Part shown: one piece after another, positions 1 through 12,424 of the stretch | Layout: every line of letters starts with the position of its first letter | How positions within the stretch are numbered: the stretch's first letter is position 1 | DNA from: Quercus robur | Taxonomy: Eukaryota; Streptophyta; Magnoliopsida; Fagales; Fagaceae | DNA: 64,000 bases | Reading direction: 5' to 3' | NCBI RefSeq assembly: GCF_932294415.1 | Contig: NC_065535.1 | Location: 15,290,282-15,354,281 of the forward strand | The notes under the pieces: model-generated | Seen by the model: the letters and a program-made list of their open reading frames with translations, nothing else | Databases searched by the model: none | Told to the model about the DNA's origin: nothing | Translations under genes and position numbers: made by a program

Positions 1-1
1 G

Positions 2-1129
2 TTGTCTGAGGAGCAAAAGTTATACAAACGCTCTTTCTTAGGGCCATACTTGCTTTGTGTCCATCCCGAGGCAGTGAAGCCACTTTTTGAGGAGTTACAT
101 AAAGGGATATATGGAAGTCATATAGGGGGCAGATCATTATCGCACAGAGCTCTCACCCAGGGGTATTGGTGGCCCAGCATGCAAAAAGAGGCGTAAGAAT
201 ATGTTAAGAAGTGTGATCAATGCTAGAGATTTGCTCCAAACATTCACCAGCTTGGGGGAGTACTTAATCCTCTGTCTAGCCCATGATCATTTGGTCAATG
301 GGGCCTGGATATTGTGGGACCATTCCCCAAGGCTGTGGGAAACCAAAGATGGCTTTTAGTTGGAACTAATTACTTCACAAAGTGGGTCGAAGCTAAGCCA
401 TTGTCCAACATTAGAGATATTGATGCAAAGAAGTTTGTTTGGAAGAATATTGTAACTCGATTTGGAATTCCTCATACCCTCATCTCGGATAACGGGCTTC
501 AGTTTAATAGTAAAGCCTTCAGGCGATATCGTTGTGAGCTGGGCATTAGGAACAGATATTCAACCCCGGCCTATCTGCAAGGAAATAGACAGGCTGAAGC
601 AATCAATAAAGTCATAGTTAATGGACTTAAGAAAAGGTCGGATGAAGCAAAGGGTAGATGGGTTGAAGAACTGTCACATGTTCTTTAGACATATCAGACA
701 ACTCCTTGTCGATCAACTGGGGAAACACCTTTTTCAATGACATATGGGTCCGAGGCTGTGGTCCCTTTAGAGACTGGGTTTCCGACGCTAAGGACAAGCT
801 TGTTCATCCCAGACAATAATGATTAATTACTAGAAAGGATTTTGGATTTGGTCGATGAATGAAGAGAAGCAGCCATGGTACAACTGGCACATTATCAGCA
901 AAAACTTAAGTAGGGATATGATAAAGGTGTGAGGGCTAGACCATTGGCACCGAGTGACTTGGTGTTAAGAAAAGTAGTGGGGACTGCAAAGAACCCATCT
1001 TGGGGAAAACTAGGTCCCGATTGGAATGGGCTATATCGCATCACCTCAGTGGCTGGTATAGGAGCTTATTTTCTAGGAGATTTAGATGAAAATGTTGTAC
1101 CACGTCTGTGGAATGTAAACAATCTTTGA
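2..1129 (+). pseudogene. Ty3/gypsy retrotransposon integrase fragment (dead)
   Basis: One reading frame runs through the whole stretch and encodes the end of a gypsy polyprotein. It has an HHCC-type zinc-binding region (H near GSHIGG, then CDQC), the integrase core with the first Asp in GLDIVGP, the second in ISDNG and the Glu in RQAEA, and a C-terminal chromodomain-less tail ending near WNVNNL. Seven in-frame stops interrupt it (194, 224, 284, 686, 824, 860, 911) but there is no frameshift, and the natural stop is at 1127-1129. Integrase inserts the cDNA copy into host DNA; this copy cannot make the protein. The upstream pol domains lie outside the window. The order pol, spacer, antisense ORF, LTR downstream fits the Tat/Retand branch of Ty3/gypsy (inference). 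Confidence 0.9.
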
Positions 1130-1202
1130 AGGTATTATTATTAATGAAAGGCAATCTCACCATCTTTTGTTTTGACTATTATGTGATTTAATCTTATTCA
1201 TC

Positions 1203-1436
1203 TAAGTGTTAAACAGAACCTTAATTATGTTTGGTCCCTCGGACCACGTACCTTAGGTAAATTAATGTTTTTTACTTTCCTAAGTGTTAAACAGAACCTC
1301 AATCATGCCTGGTTCCTCGGACCACATACCTTGGGTAAATTAATGTTTTTGACTTTCCTAAGTGTTAAACAAAACCTTGGTCATGCTTGATTCCTCGAAC
1401 CACATACCTTTGATGAATTAATGCTTTTTACCATTA
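1203..1436. repeat. three 78-bp tandem repeats downstream of integrase
   Basis: Units begin TAAGTGTTAAACA at 1203, 1281 and 1359, spaced exactly 78 bp apart. The first two are close; the third has diverged. Each holds a CCTCGRACCACRTACCTT core. They lie in the spacer between the integrase end and the antisense ORF region, where Tat-type elements often carry tandem repeats. Confidence 0.85.
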
Positions 1437-2043
1437 ATGGATAACAAAGACTCTAAATGCAACACCCTAATTGAAGAAATCTCCATGAGCATCACTTAAA
1501 ACATTTGAAAGTATATCTATAAAATATTCTTTGGTGATAAGCATAATTTCATTATGCATTGCTCCTCAAATTTCATACTTTGAATGCATTGACATCACTC
1601 ACTTGATCCAATTTCAAGTACATAGGTGCTCTCTTAAATATGTCTTTTGCTTTGTTGCTTGGGTATTGATGAATGTACTGGAATAATTTGGGGCCAATTG
1701 ATAATCTTTGGGAATTTACAAGTTATTTTTATACATTTAGATGTAGCCATGATTGAGATAAGGTTGATAACAATGTGTATTATACTTGAAAAAAAAAAAA
1801 AAAAAAAAAAGAGAGAGAGAGAAAAGGGATTAGAATAGTAGCATATGCCTTGAAGTAATTAAAATTTTTCATTAAGTAAAGCTGAGACTTTTCATTGGAT
1901 CACAGAATCTTCCCTTAGGAAAAAACAAAGAGGGTACAATACACTTGGTATTACTTCCTTTCTAGAAACAACATGTTAAAAAAAATTTAAAAAAAAAAAA
2001 AAAAAAAAGCAACTGAACAGGTACAGGATAGAATGGTAATGCC
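1437..2043. other. retrotransposon spacer, no gene seen
   Basis: AT-rich spacer between the 78-bp repeats and the antisense ORF. It holds poly(A) tracts near 1790-1810 and 1978-2008. No coding signal was seen on either strand. It is most likely internal, non-coding retrotransposon sequence. Confidence 0.5.
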
Positions 2044-4093
2044 CTAGTTAACAGTGGATTGGGGGGGGGGGGGGTCTCCTTTAGCCCCTGACTGGGAGGA
2101 GGGTTCAAGTGCTTTGCTTTGAGTTGCCTCCTTCTCTTCGGAAGCCTTTTGGGTTGTTGATAGAGGTTTAGTTTGCTCAAGCGCTTTGCCTAGGGCTACC
2201 TCTTTCTTCTGAGAAGCCTTTTTAGGCATTGGTGGAGGCTTAGTTTTTTCAGGCACTGTATCTTTGGCTGCTGCTTTCTCCTCGCCTTTTGAGCTTACCC
2301 TTTTGGACTCCTTAGAGGTCTCTGAAGTGGTTGGAAGGGTACTAGCATAAGCAGGCTGGGCAGGTTTAGGCGCTTTAGGAGCAATGACCACCTGTGAGCT
2401 AGGTTGAATTGCTACACACAAGGCTGAGGGATAGAAGATATTCTATGTTCTCCTTAACTCTGAAGAAGCACTCACCTCGGCCAAGTTCAATGCCTCGGTC
2501 CATACTTGAAGGCAGTAACCTCGGCAAACTCTTATGACCTGGGCCCTCAGGATGTCTTCAGTCTCTTTTACCCCAATGTCATAACCATTTTGCTCGGCCA
2601 GAGCTGTAGCTTCCTCTACCTTCTCCATTTCTTTTTTCTGAGCTTTTATTTGCTCTTTAGCAATCGTAAGCTGCTCCTCGGCTTTACACAATTGCAAGCA
2701 TTGGTCCTTAGCCTGCTTCTCAGCACCAGCTCGTACAATTTCAGTGCGTTTCCTCTCCCTATCTGCCTCGGTCAGCTTGGTGACAAGGTCTTTTATTCTT
2801 TTCTCCACTATAGCTAAAGTTTGGATAGCAGCAATACGCCTTGCCTTCTTATCCTTTAACTGAGCGTGGGCATCATCCACCCATTCCTCAGTGATGTTTG
2901 TTGCTTGGATGGCCTAGAAGAAAGCAAAACAGTGAATCCTTTAAATAAGACAAAGTATCTATTTATGTAGCGATGACGGTGAAAGAAAGGTGTATATATT
3001 TAATATAAAAGGTGAAACGAAGGGAATCAATAGCTAAGTCTGTCTTTAAGGTCAGGAACACCTCATGCTTCTTGAGAGTTCTCAGGTCAACCATGTCCTG
3101 AGGCAGAAGTAGGGGTTGTTCCAGTACTTTGGCCACATAACCAGCCTTGCCCTTCTAGAAGTCCCTAATGGAGGAGTCCAAGGGGAGTGGGGTTCCGTTC
3201 AGTACAAGTGATGGGTTCTAAGTCGGAATCCTGAGGCGACACTCAAGCATTCTCTCCATGTCTGTACCCTCAGTCGAGGTCTTCCTTTGTGCCCCTTTGG
3301 CAATTTTTGCCCCTTTTTGAGGTTCAATCTCTTTGGAATAAGCAACCTCACCTTCCTCGGACACATCCTTCCCTTGTTTATCCCTCTTCCTCTTCTTGTC
3401 TGCTGGCTGGGAACGAAAGGCATGGGTGGGAAGGGGGGTGGGGGGACGGGTTTAGATAGCCACCTCGTGAGCAGACCCTCTAGCATGTGACTCTAATAAT
3501 TTGAGGAGGCTAGTGTTCTTCTTCCTTTGGAGCACCATGGCTTCAGGAACGTTGAATGGCTCTTGGTTGCTACTTACTTGAGCAGAGGGTAGGTGGGAAA
3601 AGGAAGCGTGTGGAGACTTGGCAGGGGGCGATTGATCAAGAACCTCGAAGTCTTCTTCAGATTCTGTGACCTCAATTAGTTTGAATGTCTCTTCTTCCAA
3701 AGCGCGATGTGAAGAAGTTGCTTCTTCCCTAGTTACACGTTGAATGGGCAACTCAATTTTTTGAGTGCTTTTAGGTGGAGGACTAACGAGGAACCTAGGC
3801 ACTGCAATGTTAATCTGTTGTAATCAGGGGTCTTTCGCCTTAATTACATACTTCGGGGACTGAAAGTTTGTTGATATTAGCTTGTACCGAGGATGACGTG
3901 GGCGGCTCGCAATTGTCCATCCGAGTGGAGGAAAATCTCGGATTGGAGTATCCTGGTAAAATCGAGCTCGTTAATGAAGCTAAAATTAGGGGTTGTGAAA
4001 TTTTTGTCTGCAAAAATCCAAGAAACAAAAGTGTAATTAGAGAAAGGGTTCAATAAACAAAAAGAAATAAAATTTTGAACCTAAGAAAAAAAA

Positions 4094-4124
<31 letters not shown>

Positions 4125-4675
4125 CAAACAAACAAACAAAACAAATAAGAAACTATGAAATTAGAATGTTCAGTGTTAAAATAGGGAGCCTAAGCCTAAA
4201 ATATCCCACCTGGCTTCCCCTTTCGTGTTAGACAATGAAGACCATCATGCCACTCACCCGAGATAATCAAAAAATCTTGGTCCATGCCCTTATTAGATTC
4301 GGGGAGACATGAGATAAGCCTGACTTTTAGGTGTTGGCAATTATGCACCCAATTGACATCGTGATGGGTAAGATTTACTCCCATCTTGTCATTAAGGCCG
4401 TCCACACTACCTAGTATCCTAAATAGATTTGGGGAACACTGGGTCGGGTAGAGTTTATGAGCAATTAAAAAATCCCTAGTCACTCTCCCCATAGGGATCC
4501 TCATCCCTCCCTCTATAAAGGCAATCATAGGGATTACCAACTCTCCTTCTGATCTCAAGACATGCCATTCTCCTTGAAGGCAATGCCGGATCGAAACCCC
4601 AGTTGGTATGTTATAGCAGGCCTTAAAGCTCTCTATGCCCTCTGGGGTGTCAACCAAGCTAGCAAATCCACCCAT
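2044..4675 (-). pseudogene. antisense ORF of a Tat-type retrotransposon (degraded, intron-containing)
   Basis: The minus strand encodes a discontinuous protein. It starts MGGFASLVDTPEGIESF at 4675 and gives a globular N-terminal part to about 4211, like the plant transposon-associated domain found in many uncharacterised retroelement proteins. A plausible intron follows (donor CCAG/GTGGG at 4210/4209, acceptor TTTTTGCAG ending at 4008). A second possible intron (3851-3802) is only 50 nt. Then come a Ser/Glu/Pro-rich segment (3801-3452), a frameshifted basic and proline-rich segment (3486-3199), a strong Lys/Glu coiled coil (2880-2443) and a low-complexity Lys/Ala/Glu/Pro tail (2421-2044). Antisense ORFs between pol and the 3' LTR are known in Grande-like Tat elements; their role is unknown. 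Frame changes between segments mean it is probably broken, though unrecognised introns could explain part of this. Confidence 0.6.
4089..4143. repeat. (CA)n / (CAAA)n microsatellite
   Basis: A run of CA dinucleotides followed by ACAA units, lying within the first putative intron of the antisense ORF. Confidence 0.9.
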
Positions 4676-5863
4676 TTTAGACGTGAGTGGAGGATGTTAG
4701 AAGAATAAGGTGAAAATTAGGAGGCCGAGGAAGAAAAGGTCCTAAAAATAAGTAGGTGGGCTAAAGGTTACTTACAGAAATATAGGAAAGAGCACCTCGG
4801 ACTGGTTCTTGAGAGTTGAAGATTCAAAAAGTGGGGCATATGGATTCTTCGAGCAATTTATATAGGAGGGGAAAATAAGTGGGAAAGTTCTCGCTTGAAT
4901 CCCTATAGAAAATCTCCACTGTAAGATTTTCATCATATCGTAGAACGTGGAAGACAGGGTGCCGTGCAGAGTAAATGCTGCAGCGTCCCAGATGCCAAGC
5001 GTCAGGAGCGTGCTCATTGCAGGTGAAAAGATGCCCACATGTAAGAAAATGTCATAAGCGTGGGAGGTACAGTAACCTAAAATCAAAACTCTACTTTTCC
5101 CTAAGGAAAGAAATAGTATAATTTCAAGGGGTTATTATAGGGATGAAAGGCCCAGGTAAGGATATTGGGTCGTGGGCTGCACCCGAGGACGTCAAAGAGC
5201 CCGAGGACAGATAAGTACTAGTGAAGGCAAGTAGATTATTGAGTCAAGGAAGAGGCCATACATGATAAACAGGTGAAGTTGTCCGAGGAGCCACCCTTCC
5301 TCAACCAACAGGGTGGAAGCTTGAAGTTCGACCACCCATCAAGTACTGGGTAGTGGGCAACTGTGCTTGGGAGGATAAGATTCAAAGAGAGGTAAATTAA
5401 TAGAAAATTGATAAATATCTAGAAAGAAAGTTGCTACCACCTAATCAACTGGCCACATTAATGTGGAAGTGATACCTAAACAGTGATTTCTAGCCTTACA
5501 ACTACTCACAAAGACTTTAGGAAGGTGTTGATGGGACAAGTATCAAGGAGATTAGTAATCTGATCTACATGTGGAAGGCTAAGATGAAAGAAGGGAAAGG
5601 AGTATAACAGGGGAAAGATTCCATCACAGAAGAGATCATTAGAAACCAAAAAAAAAAAAAAAAACCACTGTGTAACCAAGAACTTGAATATTTGTATAAG
5701 TCTAAGAAATATCTATAAGAACATACCATCCTTGGGCATGACCGAGGAGTCTTTTTCTTTTCAACTTGTTCATTCTAGCCCTTCCAGCACTAATTAACCT
5801 ATTGTGGCTTATATCTAACTCATTGAATGTTTAGTAACAAACCCACTCTCTAAAAAATCTATT
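4676..5863. mobile_element. probable 3' non-coding region and 3' LTR of the Tat-type element
   Basis: Downstream of the antisense ORF, no coding signal is visible. The sequence is rich in short CCGAGGA/CCTCGG words (for example near 5188-5215 and 5285) and has purine tracts that could be the polypurine tract (around 5100-5145 or 5581-5620). Exact LTR ends cannot be set because the 5' LTR lies outside the window. The region ends at the target duplication of the hAT element starting at 5872. Confidence 0.45.
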
Positions 5864-5871
5864 GTTGTGGG

Positions 5872-6445
5872 TAGGGGTGTCCACGGGTCGGGTTTGTGCC
5901 TGACTCGGACTTGACCCAAATCTATTGGGTGGGTGAAAACGGAACCCGTAACCGACCCAGAATGCTAGTCGAATCGGCCTGTTCGGGTCACGTCGGGCTT
6001 TGGGTTGTACCGATCGGTTTCGGGTTTCATTGTCGGTGCCGTCATTTTGGCCGGATTCGTCGAGATCTGGCCAGATCACGACAAGAACTCGTCGAATCTC
6101 AACGAGATCTCACCAGATCTTGTCGAATCTGGACTAGATCTCGACAAGATCTCACCGTATCTCATCCGATCTAATGGGTTTTAAGTAAATTTTCGCCGAA
6201 GAACACCAGTTTTTGTATGTTTTCGCCGGAGAACTCCAAATATCGCTGGAAGTTTTTTGTTATATGCTCGGGTCAAGTTGCTCGGGTTTTAGGAGAGGAA
6301 ACCCGCCAACTGACCCGCAAACGTAGGGTTCTGTGGGCGGCGACCCGCCATCGACCGTCGGAGTGGTCGGTTCAGGCAATTTCCGGTTTAGGTTCGTGTG
6401 GGTTGCTCGGGTTAGTCGGGTTCCGGGTTGGGTTGGACAATCCTA
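5872..6445. mobile_element. non-autonomous hAT element A1 (574 bp) with perfect 8-bp TSD
   Basis: The left end TAGGGGTGTCCACGGGTC and right end GGGTTGGACAATCCTA form imperfect terminal inverted repeats. The flanks are identical 8-bp duplications GTTGTGGG at 5864-5871 and 6446-6453, the size made by hAT transposases. The interior is GC-rich, with subterminal GGGTCGGG/CGGGTT words and repeated GATCTCG/CAGATC motifs, and has no transposase. A related copy lies at 44117-44779. Short ORFs here are compositional. Confidence 0.88.
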
Positions 6446-6453
6446 GTTGTGGG

Positions 6454-6600
6454 CCTATTGGGCCATTGTCCGAATCTTTTGAGCTGTGGATCAAATTGAG
6501 TCCGTACACACACACACACATATATATATATATAATCTAAAATGAAATTTGATAATTATTATAACAGTATTTATTATGCCTATATTTGTATATTGACATA

Positions 6601-6631
<31 letters not shown>

Positions 6632-9310
6632 ATATTAGACATATATTAGGATTGTGTCTGAAGTTTTTTTTTTTTTTTTTTTTTTTTTGAGAAAAGTGTC
6701 TGAAGTTGAACTATATCTCTTAACATTGATAGAAAATATGATATGCTAAGACTTTATTAAAAGTTTAAATATAGAATAAAATTTAAATTCAATTAAAATA
6801 AAAAGAGAATTATGACTTGTAAAATTAAAAGACAGCAAAAGTTTGTGTGGCAATATTTAAGATGTCAACAAAAAGTTAAACATCTTCAGTTTTATATATA
6901 TTAGATTATAGATTAAACACATCACGTCGTAGGGGTGTATATATACTGTATGGGTTACAATTGAGTTCCAAATTTACCTAGGTAAATTATCAGGCACAAT
7001 TTATTTAAGTCATGTAAATTTGTTAGCTACTTAAAATAAAATAAAATCAAGGCGCTTTATTTTGGCTGTGTGAATGAAGGCATTTGTAATTGTAATCATA
7101 CATGAGACACATCTTGTGTGGGACCGATTTTTGGTTCATCTATGCTAGTGCTAGAATTATTGGTTAAATAATTATATTTATTGTTTCTCAACGTCTTAAG
7201 TTTTTTTTGGAGAACTAGTAAATTAACAGTTAGTAGTTTTTGTGTATGAAAATATGAGTTGTTTTAAGTAGCTCAACCGATGTTTATCGTCAAATATGAG
7301 ACTTGGGTACACAAAATAGATAATTCAGGTCTGGTGCCCATCCTGCAAAATAGATAACTCAGGCATGAGAATTTTTCCACATAAACTTCTATGCAAATTT
7401 TTTTTTTGTAGTGTAGTTTTGTTATACACACTCTGTCACACATAACTTATTTGCCCATACATATATACCTCATCCTAGCTATCACATTCACAAACGACAC
7501 ATCTTATTCTATTTCTTGTCATTTACCTCTCTCTCTTTTTTTCCTCTTATTTAATGGAGCCAGATTTAGAAATGGATTTTGTTCGAGGAAGACTTTGGAC
7601 GTAAGAGGGAGCCTAACATGCCATTGAGCCAGGTGACTTTTGGCAAGTAGTAGTATACAATACGTATTAATTTAATAACTCCACACCCTTATACCAAAAC
7701 AAGAAAAATAAAACAGAAAACAATGAGATATACAATGAGAAAAAGATATCTCCTTGCTTTTATCAGCAAAACGGTCATGAATTGGGTTCATGATAAACAC
7801 GTTGAAAAAAAAAAAAAAAACTCTTCACAATTTCAAATATTTATGACGCAAAGTCAAACTTGGATACTGAAATCATAAGAGTTATCTCACGGCAACGAAA
7901 AATTCATCATAGTTAACTTCATATGGACCATATCTGGCAGATTATTATTTGTTTGCACTTTTTTCCAAAGAGAAAATATATCATTGTTTGTGTTGTCTTT
8001 TTTCCAAAGAGCAATCTCATTGCTATCTTTCCCTAATAGATCATTAGTTACCAAGGAGTGTGTAGAAAGGGTCAACCAACTTTTCCCCAAGTCCAACACA
8101 ACAATTTTTCCTCTAAACAAGCACTAGATGTCAAAACTTTCATATTAATAAAGCTTCCTTATAGTTATTTGGTAAAGATAAGTAGGTATTAGTGCAATCA
8201 GTTATTGGATTTTAGCATTTTATTCCTCTTTCACGTGTCTTTTGCCTTATATTCAAGGTATGAAAGAGAGAAAAAAAAATGGAAAGATCTTATCCTTTTT
8301 TTTTTCTTTTTTTTTGAAGTTGAAAAATGAGTTGAGTAAAGGCCGAAAATGATAAGTATCTTTTTTTTTTTTTTTTTTCTTAGTAAAAAAAAGGGGGGGT
8401 GTTTTGAATGTGGTCTCATCAACCCCACGCTGCGTGATAGTAACAAGGAATACAACGTGTACCACATGAACCTTATTGAGATTATCACTCGAACCGCTCA
8501 TTTGAGAGTGCTGGAATAAGGACCTCTACTATTGAGTCACGCTCCATGTTTTAAAATCGATAGGTACTAGTATCAACCAGTTGGGGGTTGAATAATAAGG
8601 AGAATTTGGTCAAATACAGTAGTAGTCTAGAAACCAATCATTTTGGAGCTTATAGTATGATTTGAAAGGATGGGCATTATAATATTTATAGATAAAGTTG
8701 GATGCAAATTGAGAATTTAAAGGGACATATTAAATGAGGGTAAATAGGAGTTGGGAAGATAAGGAAGTGGGAGTAATGATGGTAGGTGTGATAGTGGGGG
8801 CTAGAAAGAGTCATTGGGGAAGAGATTCTAGATGTGGGGGCCGAAGACCAAAAAGACACTCATTCATATATATGTACTGAACCAGTTATGGAAGAGCAAC
8901 ACATTTTCACAGCCACAGGGTTAAGCCTTTTTGGTTCCTTTGGTTTGGGGGTTTGAGTTTGTAAGACTAAAAGAAGAGACCCATTCATTGTCATGATTAT
9001 CACTCATCTGATGTTATCATCACCCTCGGCGCCACGCCTCGATCATGCAAAATTTGCCACACGCCAATTACACACATGGCCCTTTAGAAAGCAGATTCTC
9101 TCTCTCTCTCTCTCTCACAAAGGTTTCACAATGTGAAGTCAAAAATGTAAATGCCAGATGGGTTTTTTTTTTTTTTTTGTACGTACTCTTAATTTATCTT
9201 TTTCCCTTCAAGACGGATCTATGTGCCATGAACAGCTATTATGTGAACTCAAAAAGTCCACATGTAAACAGTTTACACAAAAGCCAACAGGAAATTAAAC
9301 AATTTTTTAT
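6454..9310. other. intergenic AT-rich DNA, no gene seen
   Basis: Contains (CA)n/(TA)n microsatellites at about 6507-6533 and 6597-6620, several poly(A)/poly(T) tracts (6667-6688, 7806-7820, 8361-8379) and a (TC)n run near 9097-9116. Short ORFs near 7887-8120 and 8231-8501 on the minus strand have no recognisable motif and are largely poly-Lys/Phe. Confidence 0.5.
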
Positions 9311-9710
9311 TAAATTATAATTTATACCCTTCAAATTTGGGATAATATTGATTTTATCTTCTTAAATTTTCAAATTTTAGATCTGTACTCCTAACATTAC
9401 AAATCGTATGAATTTAATCTCTTTCGTCCATGCATCATGACGTTAAATATTACCTTGATTTTTATTTTTTTTTGGTAGAAAAATATCATCTTGATTCAAA
9501 ACAACATAATGTTGTGAATCTAAAATTTGAAACTTTATGAGACAACCAAAATCACCTCAAACTAAATTGTAGTTTAGTCAAAATAATATATGCAACTAAC
9601 ATGGCTTAAATTTCAAATGATATATAATGTCATGGATACGGATCCAAATTTAAAACTCTAGAGGACAAAATCAAAATTACCCTTAAGGTTACGAATTGCA
9701 ATTTAGTCCT
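9311..9710. repeat. imperfect inverted-repeat element (foldback/MITE-like)
   Basis: The first roughly 90 bp (around 9311-9400, including ATACCCTTCAAATTTGGG) is an imperfect inverted copy of 9615-9710 (including ACCCTTAAGGTTACGAATTG). The interior is AT-rich and non-coding. I could not find a clear target duplication, so borders are approximate. Confidence 0.45.
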
Positions 9711-10598
9711 CTTTTTTTTTTTTTCTTAACAATTCGTATATTGAGACAACACAATATGAGTGAAGGGTAATAATTAATATAATAAATAAATAAACTATCC
9801 ATGTAAATATTTTAGGTAAAATATAAAAATCACCCTTAGTTTGGGCTAATACCAAAAAGGTACTACCAATATATTTTTTTTTTTTGATAATACATAATTT
9901 ACTCCTTAAGTACAAGTGGCACTTAGCACAGATCGAAATTCCCTTACTCCAAATTTTCAAATAATGTTAAGTGATGTTTGTATTGAGAGAGTAATTTGAA
10001 TATTCTAAAAGGTTTTAGTAGCAACTAATATTAATCCAAACCTCATAAATAGTTCTGGTATTTTAGCCTAAAAGTCATTATCCACCGCTTATGACTTATC
10101 ACTTCAACGAATTGTATTAATTAAGTGGTATCTATAGTTATTTGATTATTATCGAAACTCCCTTTCCTTCAAGAAAATGGACAGTAAAACTATGCACACA
10201 GATTTTCCCTTACACTTATCACAACATGTTCAACTAGCAAGTTGTGATTAGTAACTAAAAATAATAATACTATTGGTAGGCACGTATTAAAGTAGTTTGT
10301 ACTTTGTACTTGTATCCCAGATATTTTTCATTTTAAAAATTATTGTAATTTTATTGTACTTTGTAATTGTAATTACAGTAAATTTTGTAAATTCCCAGTT
10401 ATTTCTCTTCCAAATTAATTTGTACTTCACATCTAGAATGTTTTCGAGTAGTGTTTTAATATATGCAACTATGAAAGCAACTTGAAATAACAATGGTAAA
10501 TTATCAACCTGTTAAAGAAAGGAACTTTTAACATGTTTAACAATCAGTTCAAACAACAAATAAGAAACTCAAGAAAAGAAAAGGCTAAACGAAAACTA

Positions 10599-11190
10599 AA
10601 AGGGTAAATTACAATATATCCTCTTGTTGTTTGGTCCAGTCACAATTTACTTCACAAATTTTTTCCATTGTCATATTTGATTTCCTATTTGGATTAAAAT
10701 ACTCCAAATTAACAAATTTTATATTTATGGGACATACAACTTACCTATTGTGGTTTGACCCAATAACAATCTAGTCTTACAAACTTTTTCAATTATTAAA
10801 TTTTAACCTTAAACCTAAAGTTTGGATTCAAATGTAATCTATTTAGTTTTGAATGGAACCCTAACAATTTGCATTGTTCTCCAACCCTTAAATGATCATA
10901 TGTAACAATTGAAAAAGTTAATAGACAAAACTATGTCAAGGTCTTTCATAAAAGAAGTTCTACATCTACAACATTTTTACAACAAATCTTAATTATCATG
11001 TTTTTACGGGTTTATAATTTGAATCCACAACTAATATTATTTTCTTACCTTGTTAGTAATAACAAATAACAACCCACCACGTAAAATTTGTTGTGAAAAT
11101 GTTGTAAATATAACATTTCTCTTTATTAAAAATAAATAAAAAAAACTATGAGAAGGCCAAACAACAATAGGGTAAATGGTAATTTTCCAT
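10599..11190. repeat. inverted-repeat element, about 0.6 kb
   Basis: The left side reads GGGTAAATTACAA followed by CTCTTGTTGTTTGG. The right side near 11150-11190 carries CCAAACAACAATAGGGTAAA and GGTAATTTTCC, its inverted counterpart. There is no ORF and no certain target duplication. Probably an old MITE. Confidence 0.4.
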
Positions 11191-11604
11191 AAAAGAAATA
11201 ACTAAAGTACTTTTGAAAATTATTAGATAAGAAGGGGGGGGGAAGAGTGTGTGCTAATGCGACATAGGCATAGGCATGCATTCTGTGTTTATATGATGAA
11301 GAGCTTGAAAAATAGCAATCATGGTGGATTGTTTTTCACGAAATGCATTTAATTTTTGTACAGGGAGACATTGATTGTTGATGGTTACCACGCAAAAGCA
11401 AAGGCCGCGGCACCATTCTACTGCTGGATTCTTAACGGCTATGATGTAGGACAAATAATTTCGAAAGGTCCACTATTATTTCTCCTTTTATTTGTGATAG
11501 AGAAAAATTAACAAACAGTTTAAAGACATTTATTTAAAAATAAAAATATTTTATTAAAAAAAAAAGTTATAAAATTTTTTTTACGACTTTTTTATAATTT
11601 TCAT
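11191..11604. other. intergenic DNA, no gene seen
   Basis: A short minus-strand ORF (11454-11254, 66 aa) has no recognisable motif. This is the left flank of the hAT insertion. Confidence 0.45.
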
Positions 11605-11612
11605 GAAGGTGG
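11605..11612. repeat. 8-bp target-site duplication, left
   Basis: GAAGGTGG, repeated exactly at 15821-15828, brackets the autonomous-type hAT element. Confidence 0.95.
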
Positions 11613-11630
11613 CAGTGGCGGCGCCACGTA

Positions 11631-11664
11631 CAGGTCAGGGTGTTCCCAGGAACACCCTGACCTG
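11631..11664. repeat. subterminal palindrome of the hAT element
   Basis: Two perfect 16-bp arms (CAGGTCAGGGTGTTCC and its complement) are separated by 2 bp, 18 bp inside the left end. The arm sequence GGAACACCCTGA recurs near the right end, so it may be a transposase binding site (inference). Confidence 0.85.
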
Positions 11665-12424
11665 AAAAAAATTAAAAAAAAAAAAAAAAAATTTATATTT
11701 AATCTATGCTAGGAACACCCTCATCCCATAATTAGGAACACCCTGAATCAAAAAATTAGGAATACCCTCAAATTAAATAATTAAAAAAAAAATTTATCTG
11801 TCCTACTTTCAAGCCAAAAAAAAAAAAAAAAACCCAAAAAAAAATTTTGAACTAAAATCTGAAAAAAAAAAAAAAAAATTTGTTAACAGAACCAAGCCCA
11901 CTGCCCACGGCAAGCCAAGCCCACGGCAAACCCGGAAAGCCCAACATAATACGGAGGTAGCAAAACCCATGGATTCTCACCCAAAAAAAAAAAAAAAAAA
12001 AAAAAAAATCAGAGAAAATCAGAAATCAAACCACGGTCACGTCGTTGGCAGAGATCAAGACAGCCTATACTCTATACAAAGCCAAAACAAATCAAACCCC
12101 ATTACCCAACACTGCAATACAGTCATACAGAGGCGTTTATCAAAAAAAAAAAGAAACCAAATACAGAGCAAAAGAGAAACAAAATACAGAGCAAAAAAGA
12201 AACCCCAAACCCAGAGCAAACCAAACCCACGGTGGCGCCTAGTGGCAGCTCGCAGGCGCAGGCGCAGCTCGCTCGCTCCGTGACCTCCGCCGCTCCTCGT
12301 CTAGTCGTCGTCGCTCGTCGCCCGCCGTCGTCGCTCGTCGCTGGCCCGTCGTCGCAGATCAGAACGGTCTCACCGTCTCAGCTGTTCCGCCGTCGTCGCT
12401 TGCCCGTCGCCAGTCGGCCTCAAG

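Noticed and set aside
1203-1436. Possible CRISPR-like array
   Set aside because: The 78-bp units are directly adjacent, with no unique spacers, in a plant retrotransposon.
4772-5086. 104-codon minus-strand ORF upstream of the antisense region
   Set aside because: No recognisable motif and no splice link to the antisense ORF that I could defend; it is probably chance within LTR or leader sequence.
8400-8520. tRNA-like or SINE-like words near 8430-8520
   Set aside because: I could not fold a cloverleaf or find A and B boxes; no tRNA gene is supported anywhere in the window.
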